Assembly: GCF_004799515.1 (NCBI RefSeq)
Contig: NZ_SSMX01000037.1
Location: 1 to 64,000, forward strand
DNA from: Phenylobacterium sp.
GTDB taxonomy: Bacteria > Pseudomonadota > Alphaproteobacteria > Caulobacterales > Caulobacteraceae
Direction: 5' to 3'
Length of the DNA stretch: 64,000 bases
Part shown: in pieces, positions 20,265 to 28,370 of the stretch
How positions within the stretch are numbered: position 1 is the first letter of the stretch
How the letters are laid out: each line of letters starts with the position of its first letter
The notes under the pieces: model-generated
What the model was told of the DNA's origin: nothing
What the model saw: the letters and a program-made list of their open reading frames with translations, nothing else
Database searches by the model: none
Made by a program: the position numbers and the translations under genes

Positions 20265-20407
20265 GTCATCCCGGTTTCGCGAAGCGAAGACCGGGACCCA
20301 TACGTCCTCTCCTGCGCGGAAGAGCGCCAGCGCCGAACGCCGCACGCATATCACCAGATCAAGTGCGTATGGGTCCCGGACAAGCGCTGCGCGCTTTCCG
20401 GGATGAC
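20265..20407. repeat. Intergenic palindromic repeat R2
   Basis: 143-bp element downstream of zapA. The outer arms are GTCATCCCGG (20265-20274) and CCGGGATGAC (20398-20407). Inner arms CCGGGACCCATACG and CGTATGGGTCCCGG are also inverted. The right half, 20365-20407, matches R3 at 43618-43660 in 42 of 43 bases. It looks like a two-sided, mobile-looking palindromic unit without coding capacity. Confidence 0.8.
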
Positions 20408-20428
20408 GCGGATGGGTGGTGAAAGCCG

Positions 20429-20556
20429 GCATTCCTTGGAATGCTGGATAGCCCTGTAGCCCACGGTTGATTGCGAGCTTCCGGCTCCCGGCAAGTCACG
20501 AGCGGCCCGTGGCCGACCGCTTCGCGGCGCGCCCTTGAGTTGCCCGGAGCCGGAAG
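20429..20556. repeat. Two further inverted repeats after zapA
   Basis: A short perfect palindrome GCATTCC-TT-GGAATGC lies at 20429-20444. A larger hairpin follows, with 17-bp arms at 20478-20494 and 20540-20556 that differ at one position (CTTCCGGCTCCCGGCAA against its partner). Together with R2 they occupy most of the 487-bp non-coding stretch 20253-20739. The rest of that stretch holds a candidate promoter and nothing else recognised. Confidence 0.6.
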
Positions 20557-20642
20557 CAATTCTGGCCGCCATTTACCTGAGGCGCAGTCTGCGCGACGCC
20601 GATCCGGCGCGGAATCTCCACCTAGATGTTCTTCTTTTGTTC

Positions 20643-20671
20643 TTGACTTAACAGGCCGTTTCTGGCAGGAT
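20643..20671 (+). promoter_or_regulatory. Candidate promoter of the LysM toxin-like module
   Basis: TTGACT (20643-20648), 17 bp, then CAGGAT (20666-20671), in an AT-richer stretch 69 bp before the LysM-protein ATG. The -35 is near consensus, while the -10 is weak. Confidence 0.35.
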
Positions 20672-20739
20672 CGCGCTATGCAACGGGTGGGGTCGCGCGC
20701 TGGTCTCGCAAGCCACCTTCTCAAAGGATTGGGGGTGGT

Positions 20740-22362
20740 ATGGGCGGAGGCTGGATCACACAGCGACGTGTTGCTGATCTGGATGATCTCGACGCGTGGA
20801 TGGCGCAGCGAAACGCGGATATAGCAGCGCGGCCGGACGCCGACGCGGCGGCGCGGGATCTCTGGAACCAAGCCACAATCAACGGGGATGATCTTGCGGC
20901 GCCTAAGCCGAGCGATCTGACGACGATCGGGTTGGCGGCTTTAGGTGGCAACGCCGCAGACCCAGACAATTCGGGATCGGATGATGCGACAGCCGGCGAT
21001 CCGCCGAACCCGCCGGCGGCACAAGCTCTGGTCGTGGGCGCGTCGCAAGACCAAGCCGACGATCACGATCCCAATACGCAGACGCCGCCCTATCGGATCG
21101 TCACCGCGGCGCCTGGGGACAGCATTTCGCGGCTCTTAGGCACCAGCCGGCCGGATGCCATCGGACGGTTCGCCAGCCTGAACGGTCTCGATGGTTCGAC
21201 CTTGAGGGTGGGGCAGGACTACCTTGTTCCAAGCACTTACGGCGACGCGACGCCCGACGAGGTCGCGACGGGAAACCGGTTCCTTCAATCGGATAACGCA
21301 AGGCTTGCGACGGCGCAGGCGCAAGCGGCCAACGATGACACCTTTGCGCGGCGCTTAGCTTCAGGCCTGAACGTCTGGAGCGGCGAGGTGCCAGAAGCGG
21401 CTCCTGGCGGTTCTGCGTTCGAAGCAGCGCAAACGCCGCCATGGTGGGATCGAAACGATTTACTGAAGGGCATAGGCGGGACCGGGGCGTTCATCTTGGG
21501 TTTGCCGGTCGGCGGTCGTGATGCCGCGATCGGGCTGGGTGCTGATATCGGGAATACTTTAGATTTTGGCGCCAGGTTTTTAGATCCTCATGACGCCGAA
21601 AACCACGTTCCTGGGGAATCCGCACCGGAGGAATTGGCGAGCATGGGACGGTCGGTTCTCAATGCTGTGCAACAGCGCCTCGCCGATCCTGACATGCTTG
21701 TCGCCGATGCCGGCGGCATCCTCCACAACGCGAGAGTCCAACTCGATCCGCTGCCGATATCGGCGACCTTGTCAGATCAAATCGCGCGCAACTATCACGT
21801 CGGCGAAAACGCCGGTGCGCTAGCGTTCAACCTGGCTGGGCTTTCAAAGGTAGGCGAACTCGCCAAGGGCGTTCTGGAGGCCCAGGGCGTGGCCGACGCG
21901 GCTGATGCAGCCGACTATCTCCGACCGGGCGCCTCTTCAGAACTCGCCGCATATCTTGCGGAAGATTACGACGGTATGGGCATGCACTTCATACCTCGCC
22001 GCGCGAAGTTTCCCGAAACCGTTATGGGAATTCCGCTTCCGGATAGTCTAGTCGGCAAACCGATTCTACCCAAGGCCTACATGGACGGGCCATTCAACGT
22101 TCAGCGGGGCGAGGGAATGAGCCGTGGCCAGGTTTATGCAAAGCATTTCCGTACTGACGATAATTTCTACGGCGCACGGCTGCCGACAAATCTCGACGGC
22201 GGGCGTGGCTGGAGCGGGCGCCGGCTCGGGCTCGAGCGTTACAGTCTCCCTGGGCGGCTTTGGCATGGCGCGCCGTTGCCCTTGAAGGCGGCAGTCGGAG
22301 GCGGATCGGCGGGCGCGGCGCTCGGCGTCTACGACAACCAAAATCCCGGCATCCCCCAATGA
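20740..22362 (+). CDS. LysM-containing polymorphic-toxin-like protein
   Basis: 540 residues, no signal peptide. Residues 1-115 are acidic and low-complexity after WITQRRVADLDDLDAW. A LysM-like module spans about 117-167 (PYRIVTAAPGDSISRLLG ... LNGLDGSTLRVGQDYLVP). A glycine-rich hydrophobic stretch lies at about 244-272. A distinct C-terminal region of about 145 residues follows (MHFIPRR at 415-421, LPDSLVGKPILPKAY, GWSGRRLGLERYSLPGRLWHGAP). This modular shape with a separate C-terminus and a coupled downstream gene fits a polymorphic toxin; the toxic activity is not recognised. Base composition is clearly lower in G/C (27 of 60 at 21541-21600) than in its neighbours, suggesting transfer. Confidence 0.65.
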   Translation: MGGGWITQRRVADLDDLDAWMAQRNADIAARPDADAAARDLWNQATINGDDLAAPKPSDLTTIGLAALGGNAADPDNSGSDDATAGDPPNPPAAQALVVGASQDQADDHDPNTQTPPYRIVTAAPGDSISRLLGTSRPDAIGRFASLNGLDGSTLRVGQDYLVPSTYGDATPDEVATGNRFLQSDNARLATAQAQAANDDTFARRLASGLNVWSGEVPEAAPGGSAFEAAQTPPWWDRNDLLKGIGGTGAFILGLPVGGRDAAIGLGADIGNTLDFGARFLDPHDAENHVPGESAPEELASMGRSVLNAVQQRLADPDMLVADAGGILHNARVQLDPLPISATLSDQIARNYHVGENAGALAFNLAGLSKVGELAKGVLEAQGVADAADAADYLRPGASSELAAYLAEDYDGMGMHFIPRRAKFPETVMGIPLPDSLVGKPILPKAYMDGPFNVQRGEGMSRGQVYAKHFRTDDNFYGARLPTNLDGGRGWSGRRLGLERYSLPGRLWHGAPLPLKAAVGGGSAGAALGVYDNQNPGIPQ

Positions 22363-23108
22363 CCATCAAGCCCTGGGCCGGCTTCATCGCGGATTTCCCT
22401 GATGATCAGGTCGGGACTGCGAAGGCCATCCACGTCTTCGGTGGGCGCAATGTCGCCGTGGCCACCGGTGAAATCCTTACCGCCTTGGGGTGCAAGGTCT
22501 CCGCGCCCTCCTATGCGGGTGAAAAGGGCTGGGCGTTCGACGTTCAGGACAAGGATCGTCATCGGTTCTCGTGCCAGGTCACCTCGTTCCATCCTGCGTT
22601 CTGGCTGCTGTTCGACGCACCGGCGGCGCGCGGGCCTAGGGCGAAAGGCGCCGCCGCCGGGATCGAGATCTGGCGGCGGCTGGCGACGGCGCTGGAGGAC
22701 GATCCCCGATTTCATGATGTCGTCTGGCGTTCCCGCGAGGAGGGACCTCCCGAGCCGGAGACCTTTGGCGCGCCCGAGGTGCGCCGGCGCGTCGCCGGCC
22801 TTCCCGCTGAACCGATCGGGAAGGCGTTCTGGCCCGGTTCGCGCGATGGGCGCAGGCCGAACGGGCGTAGGCCAGGCTGGTTGTCCTACGGGATGGCGAT
22901 CTGGTTCATCGTGTCGGGGATAGCGGTCCTGATCTTCGAACTACTGGCCGATTCGAGGCTCAGCGAGCCCGATGCTCATGACATGATGGGCGGAGGCATC
23001 ACGACCGCCATTGTGGGCCTAGTCTGGCTCGCCCATCTCTTGAGCCGGCGCTACATCGAAAAGATCGATGCGGGCCGGTACGAGCACGACGATCACCGGC
23101 CCGCTTGA
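22359..23108 (+). CDS. Putative cognate immunity protein with two C-terminal membrane helices
   Basis: 249 residues, family not recognised. Its ATG overlaps the stop of the LysM-protein gene (ATGA, 22359-22362), so both are made together. Residues 1-125 form a soluble domain (GFIADFPDDQVGTAKAIHVFGGRNVA, SCQVTSFHPAFWLLFDAP), 160-172 are basic, and helices are predicted at about 175-197 and 211-229. The coupling, size and place after a toxin-like gene suggest immunity, and the helices would put it in the inner membrane. An alternative is a conserved accessory or export partner. The stop codon overlaps a candidate -35 element of the 6S RNA promoter. Confidence 0.6.
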   Translation: MTIKPWAGFIADFPDDQVGTAKAIHVFGGRNVAVATGEILTALGCKVSAPSYAGEKGWAFDVQDKDRHRFSCQVTSFHPAFWLLFDAPAARGPRAKGAAAGIEIWRRLATALEDDPRFHDVVWRSREEGPPEPETFGAPEVRRRVAGLPAEPIGKAFWPGSRDGRRPNGRRPGWLSYGMAIWFIVSGIAVLIFELLADSRLSEPDAHDMMGGGITTAIVGLVWLAHLLSRRYIEKIDAGRYEHDDHRPA

Positions 23109-23132
23109 GAACCGACCTCGTCCGCACTACCT
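23105..23132 (+). promoter_or_regulatory. Candidate promoter of the 6S RNA gene
   Basis: TTGAGA (23105-23110) and CTACCT (23127-23132) are spaced by 16 bp. A start point 6-7 bp later falls at about 23139, which matches the 5' end predicted from the 6S closing stem. The -35 hexamer includes the TGA stop of the preceding gene. Confidence 0.45.
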
Positions 23133-23138
23133 TCAAAG

Positions 23139-23309
23139 ACGGCGGGTCTGCTGCGGCCCACGTCGAAGGCGACATATTCCAGCGACCTTAATTCACTCAT
23201 AGGGAGCTGTCCCTGTTCGTGGCCGTGGCTGCGAACACACGGCGCCCACCTGGTCTGCCAGGTCGAGGGAATGAAACAGTCCTTCACGGTTCTCGCGGCG
23301 CCGCCACCC
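23139..23309 (+). ncRNA. ssrS: 6S RNA
   Basis: About 170-nt RNA that would bind sigma-70 holoenzyme. Evidence is structural and positional. GGCGGGTCTGCTGCGG (23141-23156) can pair with CTCGCGGCGCCGCC (23292-23305) to close the molecule. GAAGG (23165-23169) can pair with CCTTC (23281-23285). Between them are hairpins AGGGA-GCTG-TCCCT, TGTTCG...CGAACA and ACCTGG-TCTG-CCAGGT (about 23249-23264). The gene directly precedes 5-formyl-THF cyclo-ligase, downstream of zapA, the classic 6S position. Ends are approximate; no covariance search was run. Confidence 0.72.
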
Positions 23310-23363
23310 TTCCTCCACCGCCATTCTTTTCCGGCGCGCGCGCTTTCGGCGTAGGATCGAGCG

Positions 23364-23954
23364 GTGATCCGACCGCTCGACAAGAAGGCGCTGCGCCAGG
23401 AGATGCGCGTCCTGCGCCGCCGTCTGCTGGACGAAGCGCCGGATGCCGCCCGCCGCGCGGCGCTGAAGCTGCCGGTCTCCCGCTTCGGGCGGTTCAGCAT
23501 CGTCGGCGCCTATTGCGCCCAGGGGACCGAGCTCGATCCGGGCCCGATCCTGCAGGCGATCCTGGACCTGAACGCCGGCCGGATCCGCGCGGCCCTTCCC
23601 GTGGCCGCCGCGAAGGACACGCCGCTGACCTTCCGCGCCTGGGCCCCCGGCGACCCGCTGAAGCCCGACGCCTACGGTATCCCCTCGCCGCTGCCTGCGG
23701 CGGCGGAAGTCCTGCCGAACCTGCTGCTGACCCCAGTGCTGGCGTTCGACCGCGCTGGCGGCCGCCTGGGCCAGGGCGGCGGCCACTATGACCGCACGCT
23801 TCAGAACCTTCGGCGACAGCGGCCGGTTTTCGTGCTGGGCGTGGCCTTCGCGGGGCAGGAGGTCGAGGCCGTGCCCATGGGAGCCCACGACCAGCGGCTC
23901 GACGCCATCGTGACGGAGACGGAATTCATAGAAGTGTCTAGAGAGGGCCGATGA
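23364..23954 (+). CDS. 5-formyltetrahydrofolate cyclo-ligase
   Basis: 196-residue ATP-dependent enzyme that converts 5-formyl-THF to 5,10-methenyl-THF. Family motifs: KKALRQEMRVLRRRL at the N-terminus, VGAYCAQGTELD, LLTPVLAFDRAGGRLGQGGGHYDRTL (the substrate/ATP loop, about 119-144), and VPMGAHDQRLDAIVTE near the end. The start is GTG 23364-23366. It follows the 6S RNA by about 55 bp and is probably partly read from its promoter, as in other proteobacteria. Confidence 0.93.
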   Translation: MIRPLDKKALRQEMRVLRRRLLDEAPDAARRAALKLPVSRFGRFSIVGAYCAQGTELDPGPILQAILDLNAGRIRAALPVAAAKDTPLTFRAWAPGDPLKPDAYGIPSPLPAAAEVLPNLLLTPVLAFDRAGGRLGQGGGHYDRTLQNLRRQRPVFVLGVAFAGQEVEAVPMGAHDQRLDAIVTETEFIEVSREGR

Positions 23955-23964
23955 GGCATCGACA

Positions 23965-24804
23965 ATGAGACTGGCCTTCTTTGGCGACGTGGTGGGCCGC
24001 GCCGGCCGCGACGGCCTGGCCGAGCACCTGCCGGGCCTGCGCCGCCGCCTGGGCCTGGAGTTCGTGATCGTCAACGCCGAGAACGCCGCGGCGGGCTTCG
24101 GCATCACCGAGTCCACGGCCAAGGAGCTATTCGAGGCCGGCGCCGACGCGCTCACGCTGGGTAATCACTCTTGGGACCAGAAGGAGGCGCTGACCTACAT
24201 CGTGCGCGAGCCGCGCCTGATCCGGCCCCTGAACTACTCAGCCTTCTCCGACGCGCCAGGTCGGGGCGCCCAGCTCTTTGAGACGCCGGGCGGCAAGCAG
24301 ATCCTGGTGATCAACCTGCTCGGTCGGGTGCATATGGACTCGCTCGACGACCCCTTCGCGGCGGTCGACAAGGAGCTGGAGGCCTGCCCGCTGGGCGCGG
24401 TCGCCGACGCCATCGTGGTGGACATCCACGCCGAGGCCACCTCGGAGAAGATGGCCATGGGCCACTTCTGCGACGGGCGCGCCAGCCTGGTGGTCGGCAC
24501 CCACACCCATGTGCCCACAGCCGACTGCCAAATCCTCACCGGCGGCACCGCCTACCAGACCGACGCCGGGGCCTGCGCCGACTACGACAGCGTGATCGGC
24601 AACCAGAAGGAGGAGCCGCTGCGCCGCTTCACCACCCGCATCTCCGGCGGCCGCTACAAGCCCGCGGAGGGCCCGGCCACGGTCTGCGGAGTCTATGTGG
24701 AGACCGACAACTCAACCGGCCTGGCCCGCCGCGTCGAGCCCATCCGCCTCGGCGGGCGCCTGAGCGAGACCGTGCCAGCGGTCGAGGCTGTCGCGGTTCG
24801 CTAG
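23965..24804 (+). CDS. YmdB-type metallophosphoesterase (TIGR00282)
   Basis: 279-residue metal-dependent phosphoesterase; the Bacillus member YmdB hydrolyses cyclic nucleotides. The metal-binding pattern is complete: FFGDVVGRAGRDGL (6-19), NAENAAAGFGIT, LGNHSWDQKE, VDIHAEATSEKMAMG and VVGTHTHVPTADCQIL, then YQTDAGACADYDSVIGN. The ATG is 10 bp after the cyclo-ligase stop, so the two form one operon. In vivo substrate unknown. The end overlaps the stop of the convergent EF-hand gene by 4 bp. Confidence 0.9.
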   Translation: MRLAFFGDVVGRAGRDGLAEHLPGLRRRLGLEFVIVNAENAAAGFGITESTAKELFEAGADALTLGNHSWDQKEALTYIVREPRLIRPLNYSAFSDAPGRGAQLFETPGGKQILVINLLGRVHMDSLDDPFAAVDKELEACPLGAVADAIVVDIHAEATSEKMAMGHFCDGRASLVVGTHTHVPTADCQILTGGTAYQTDAGACADYDSVIGNQKEEPLRRFTTRISGGRYKPAEGPATVCGVYVETDNSTGLARRVEPIRLGGRLSETVPAVEAVAVR

Positions 24805-25535
24805 GGCGTTTTCGGCGGCGGGGCCTTCTGGTCCTTGGGCTGGATCTGCACCAGGCTCTGGCGGGTCAATTGACCGGTCTTCAGGTGGTCCAGCTTGGCG
24901 AAGCGGCGGTCCGTCTGGGCCATCCATTCGGCGAGCGTCACCTTGCCGTCGAGGTCGGCGTCGGCCGCGGCGATCGGCTCCGGCTCGTTCAGCAGGGAGT
25001 AGCGCGCCGCGCCGTCGCGCCCTGCGCCCTTCGGGGGCTTGGTCGCCTGGTCGGCCAGCATCTGGGCCGGATCGTCGTGGGCGGCGCCCAGGCCGCCGCC
25101 GCCCATGCCGCCGCCGCCGCTGTTCCGCCGCCGGCGGGCGGCGGGCTGGTTGGGCGAGTTGGGGCCTTCGTCGAAGGTCATGACGCCGATCTCGGGGACG
25201 ATGTTGCGCTCGTAGGCCTGCAGCTCGAAGGCGTCGATGACCCCGTCGCCGTTGGCGTCGAGCACCTTGAACGAGCGCAGGGCGTCGGCGCGGAACTCGG
25301 CCAGGCTCACCGAGCCGTCGTGGTCGGTGTCGGCCCGGGCCAGCCAGTCGCCGAGGCCGTCGGGCCCGCGGAACGGTTCGCCCGAGGGGCTGATGAACAG
25401 GCGCACGCGCGGCCGGTGAGCGGCCGGGCCGGCGTCGGCGTCGTCCGCCATCCCGCCGTGGCCATGGCGCGGCTCCGACGACGCGCAGGCGCAGAGCAGC
25501 GCCAACAGCGCTGGCGCAAGAAGGCGTCGGAACAT
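24801..25535 (-). CDS. EF-hand calcium-binding lipoprotein
   Basis: 244 residues. A lipoprotein-type leader (LAPALLALLCAC, lipid cysteine at 15 or 17) precedes a His-rich spacer. Three EF-hand loops follow: D69-E80 (DTDHDGSVSLAE), D93-E104 (DANGDGVIDAFE) and D192-E203 (DADLDGKVTLAE). An Arg/Gly-rich low-complexity region separates loops 2 and 3 (about 133-150). It is probably anchored in the envelope and senses or buffers calcium; no enzymatic domain is seen. Confidence 0.8.
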   Translation of the reverse strand: MFRRLLAPALLALLCACASSEPRHGHGGMADDADAGPAAHRPRVRLFISPSGEPFRGPDGLGDWLARADTDHDGSVSLAEFRADALRSFKVLDANGDGVIDAFELQAYERNIVPEIGVMTFDEGPNSPNQPAARRRRNSGGGGMGGGGLGAAHDDPAQMLADQATKPPKGAGRDGAARYSLLNEPEPIAAADADLDGKVTLAEWMAQTDRRFAKLDHLKTGQLTRQSLVQIQPKDQKAPPPKTP

Positions 25536-25681
25536 GGAATGGCCCCTCAGTGTCGTCCCTTCGCCAGCTAGAGCCGCGGCTGCGGCCAAAATGCGCCGCG
25601 CCGGTTTCGGGCGCGTAACCCTTTCCTATGGTGCGCGGAACGGCTCTACTCGCCAAGCTTCGCCGTTCAGAAGGAGGACGC

Positions 25682-26047
25682 ATGCTCGCCAGATTGATCG
25701 TCCGGATGATCTTCGGGGCGCTGGGCCTATGGATCGCCGCCAAGCTGGTGCCGGGCATCCACGTGTCCAGCATGACGGCGCTGATCCTGGCCGCCGCCCT
25801 GTTGGGTATCGTCAACGCCCTGGTGCGGCCCATCGTCTTCATCCTGACCCTGCCACTGACCATCATCACGCTCGGCCTGTTCCTGCTGGTGGTGAACGCC
25901 GCGATGATCGGTCTGGTCTCCCTGTTCGTGCCGGGCTTTGCGGTGCACGGCCTGATCCCGGGGATCATGGCGGCCATCGTCACCGGGGTTGTGAGCTGGA
26001 TCGGCGGCATGATCCTGCGCGACGACCGGCGCGAGTACCGCCGCTAG
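25682..26047 (+). CDS. Phage-holin-like small membrane protein (PF04020/YvlD type)
   Basis: 121 residues with four predicted membrane helices (about 6-22, 29-46, 52-78, 85-111) and the family phrases GALGLWIAAKLVPGIHV and ALLGIVNALVRPIVFILTLPLTIITLGLFLLVVNA. The name holin is historical; chromosomal members are general membrane proteins of unknown role. AAGGAGGACGC precedes the ATG. The stop overlaps that of the convergent CoA-transferase gene by 4 bp. Confidence 0.85.
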   Translation: MLARLIVRMIFGALGLWIAAKLVPGIHVSSMTALILAAALLGIVNALVRPIVFILTLPLTIITLGLFLLVVNAAMIGLVSLFVPGFAVHGLIPGIMAAIVTGVVSWIGGMILRDDRREYRR

Positions 26048-27246
26048 GCTCGCAGTTCAGACGCCGCGCCCGAGGCGATCAGGGCCTCGATCTCGGCCGC
26101 GCCATAGCCGGCCTCGGCCAGCACCTGCCGGGTGTGCTCGCCCAGCTTGGGGGCGGGTCCGGCGGGGCCGGTCTCGGTCCCGGGGAAGCGCGCAGGCGCG
26201 GCCGGCGCCTTGAAGCTGCCGCCCCAGCCATCGGGGGTGTCGACGAAGCAGCCGGCCTCGTGCGCCTGCGGGTCGTTGACGAAGTCGTCCAGGGTGGTCA
26301 TCGGCGCGAAGATGATGTCGGTCCTGCGCATCATGGCGACCGCCTCATCCAGGGTCAGGGCCTCGAACACCTCGTCCAGGAGGCCGCGGATCTCGTGGAC
26401 CACGGCCATGTCGAGGATCGGAAGGGCGCAGCGGGGTTGGTCGATCAAGTCGGCGCGGCCGATGACCCGCATCATCTGCGGGAAGTCATTGGACCCGCGC
26501 TGCGCCACATAGATCCACCGGTCGTCCTTGGTGCGGAAGTAGCCGGCGATGGCGCCGGGGCGGCTGTGGCGCGGCTGGGCGGTCAGGGCCTCGCCGTTGC
26601 GCAGCTTGATCGACATGTCCCAGCCGAGCGCATAGCAGCCGACCCGCATCAGCGCGGTCTCCACCTGCCGCCCCCGGCCGGTGCGCGCGCGCTCATGCAC
26701 CGCGGCCAGCACCCCGGACAGGGTCGCCAGCGCCGTCACATGGTCGCCCATGCCCGGGCGCGAGCCGATCGGCTCGCGGTCCGGCGGGTTGATCGCATGC
26801 GCCACGCCGCTGCGGTTCCAGAAGCCGGTCAGGTCGAAGGCCGGGATGTCGGCGTCCGGGCCGGTCAGGCCATAGCCGGTGACGTTGGCGTAGATCAGCG
26901 CCGGCAGCTCGTCCTTCAGGCTTTCGTAGTCGAGCCGCGCCCGCTTCAGCGCGCCCGGCCGCACATTGGTGATGAAAACGTCGGCGTCCTTCAGGATGGC
27001 CAGCAGCGCGGCGCGGCCCGCGGGCTTGCCCACGTCCAGCACCACGCCGCGCTTGCCGCGGTTCTCGTTGGAGAAGATCGGGTTGCCGGGGCTCTCGGCG
27101 GTGTCAGGCCAATAGGTCCGCGTGGCGTCGCCGGTCGCGCTCTCGATCTTGATGACCTTAGCGCCCCAGTCGGCCATCACCGCCGCGCAGCCGGGCCCGG
27201 CGACCCAGGTGGACCATTCCACGACCTTGAGGTCGGACAGCAGCAT
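26044..27246 (-). CDS. CaiB/BaiF family (class III) CoA-transferase
   Basis: 400-residue enzyme moving CoA between carboxylic acids through an aspartyl-CoA intermediate. Typical features: LSDLKVVEWSTWVAGPGCAAVMADWGAKVIKIE, NENRGKRGVVLDV, DVFITNVRPGALKRA, GYGLTGPDADIPAFDLTGFWNRSG (the catalytic aspartate is within this region) and GRGRQVETALM. Substrate pair unknown; no neighbouring pathway genes help. Confidence 0.88.
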   Translation of the reverse strand: MLLSDLKVVEWSTWVAGPGCAAVMADWGAKVIKIESATGDATRTYWPDTAESPGNPIFSNENRGKRGVVLDVGKPAGRAALLAILKDADVFITNVRPGALKRARLDYESLKDELPALIYANVTGYGLTGPDADIPAFDLTGFWNRSGVAHAINPPDREPIGSRPGMGDHVTALATLSGVLAAVHERARTGRGRQVETALMRVGCYALGWDMSIKLRNGEALTAQPRHSRPGAIAGYFRTKDDRWIYVAQRGSNDFPQMMRVIGRADLIDQPRCALPILDMAVVHEIRGLLDEVFEALTLDEAVAMMRRTDIIFAPMTTLDDFVNDPQAHEAGCFVDTPDGWGGSFKAPAAPARFPGTETGPAGPAPKLGEHTRQVLAEAGYGAAEIEALIASGAASELRA

Positions 27247-27319
27247 CGGACATCTCCCGGGCTCTCATGGCGCGTGGCCCGATATTGGGACCGGCACGGA
27301 CGCCAGGGAAGCGCGCCGA

Positions 27320-28198
27320 TCAGCTGAAGGCGTTCTTGACGATGAACGCCTCGACCTTTCCCCAGGCCGGCTGGCCGGGCGCCACCAGATCGAAGTGGCC
27401 GGTCTTCGGCAGCACCAGCACCGTCACGCGGTCGCCAGAGGCCCGGGCGGCGGCGGCGTAGGCGCTCGCCGCCTCCGGCGACAGCAGGGCGGCGCTGACC
27501 AAGAGCTGGCGCGTGTGCAGCGGCAGGCGCTCGCCCGGGTTCCCTTCGTTGTAGCGCCCAGGCTGGGCGGCCGCGTCGCCGCCCATCAGCTGCGCGATCA
27601 CCGGCGCCTCGCAGGCCTCGCGCAGCGCACCGACGGACAGGCGCAGGTCCGCCGGCCCGTCGATGTCCACGGCGGTCGCAACACGCAGTGGATCCGCGCC
27701 GCGGATCGGCGAGCCCTTCGGCAGACCGGGCCGCGCGGCCAGCCACGGCGCGGCCAAGCCGCCGGCGGAGTGACCCAGGACCACGACGCGGCCGAGGTCC
27801 AGCGGCTGGGTCCTGGCCAGCACACGCAGGTGGTCGAGGGCCGCGCCCCAGTCCTGGAAGGTGCCCGGCCAGCCGCCGCCGGTGTCACCGAGCTGGCGGT
27901 ATTCGATGTTCCAGGTCGCGAAGCCCTTGGCGGTGAGCGCAGTCGCCATGGGCGAGGTCATCGCCAGGCTGGCGAAGCCCGAGGTCCAGCAACCGCCGTG
28001 CACGATCACCGCCACAGGGAACGGTCCCTTGCCCGGCGGCACGCGCAGCTCGCCCACCTGCAGCTTCCCGGGGCCGTAAGCCGCGCGCAGGGTCGGCGGG
28101 CTGGAGGGCAGGGCGGTCACCTGACCGGGGTCCAGCCCCTGGGCGGCGGCCATGGCCGGCGCGCCAGCGATCGCGAGGGCCAGGAATAAGGCGCGCAT
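27320..28198 (-). CDS. Exported alpha/beta hydrolase (esterase/lipase-like)
   Basis: 292 residues with a signal peptide ending near AMAAAQG (about residue 20). The hydrolase fold shows VAVIVHGGCWTSG (oxyanion HGG), WNIEYRQLGDTGGGWPGTFQDWGAAL and the nucleophile elbow VVVLGHSAGGLAA. A late histidine follows in LPKTGHFDLVAPG. The pattern is close to BD-FAE/carboxylesterase proteins. It is probably periplasmic; substrate unknown. Confidence 0.85.
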   Translation of the reverse strand: MRALFLALAIAGAPAMAAAQGLDPGQVTALPSSPPTLRAAYGPGKLQVGELRVPPGKGPFPVAVIVHGGCWTSGFASLAMTSPMATALTAKGFATWNIEYRQLGDTGGGWPGTFQDWGAALDHLRVLARTQPLDLGRVVVLGHSAGGLAAPWLAARPGLPKGSPIRGADPLRVATAVDIDGPADLRLSVGALREACEAPVIAQLMGGDAAAQPGRYNEGNPGERLPLHTRQLLVSAALLSPEAASAYAAAARASGDRVTVLVLPKTGHFDLVAPGQPAWGKVEAFIVKNAFS

Positions 28199-28325
28199 GG
28201 TGATCTCCCTTTCGGGGAAGGCTGGATCAGCGCGGGTCGGCTGACAATGTAAAACAAGATTCGAAATGCGCGGGAATTCCGCGTTTTCTGAGCACCGCGG
28301 ACGAGCGGATGAGGGGTTGAGCACA

Positions 28326-28356
28326 GAAAAAGGGCGGGACCTTTCGATCCCGCCCT
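28326..28356 (-). terminator. Intrinsic terminator of the groESL operon
   Basis: GGGCGGGA (28332-28339) pairs with TCCCGCCC (28348-28355). On the minus strand the hairpin is followed by TTTTT (complement of 28327-28331), the normal order for transcription leaving groEL. It lies about 72 bp after the groEL stop because repeat R4 intervenes. Confidence 0.85.
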
Positions 28357-28370
28357 CGTTCAGTCTCAGC

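Noticed and set aside
20643..20824. Small frame starting at ATGCAACGGG (20678) before the LysM gene
   Set aside because: Runs into the LysM gene in another frame and has no ribosome site; treated as leader DNA.
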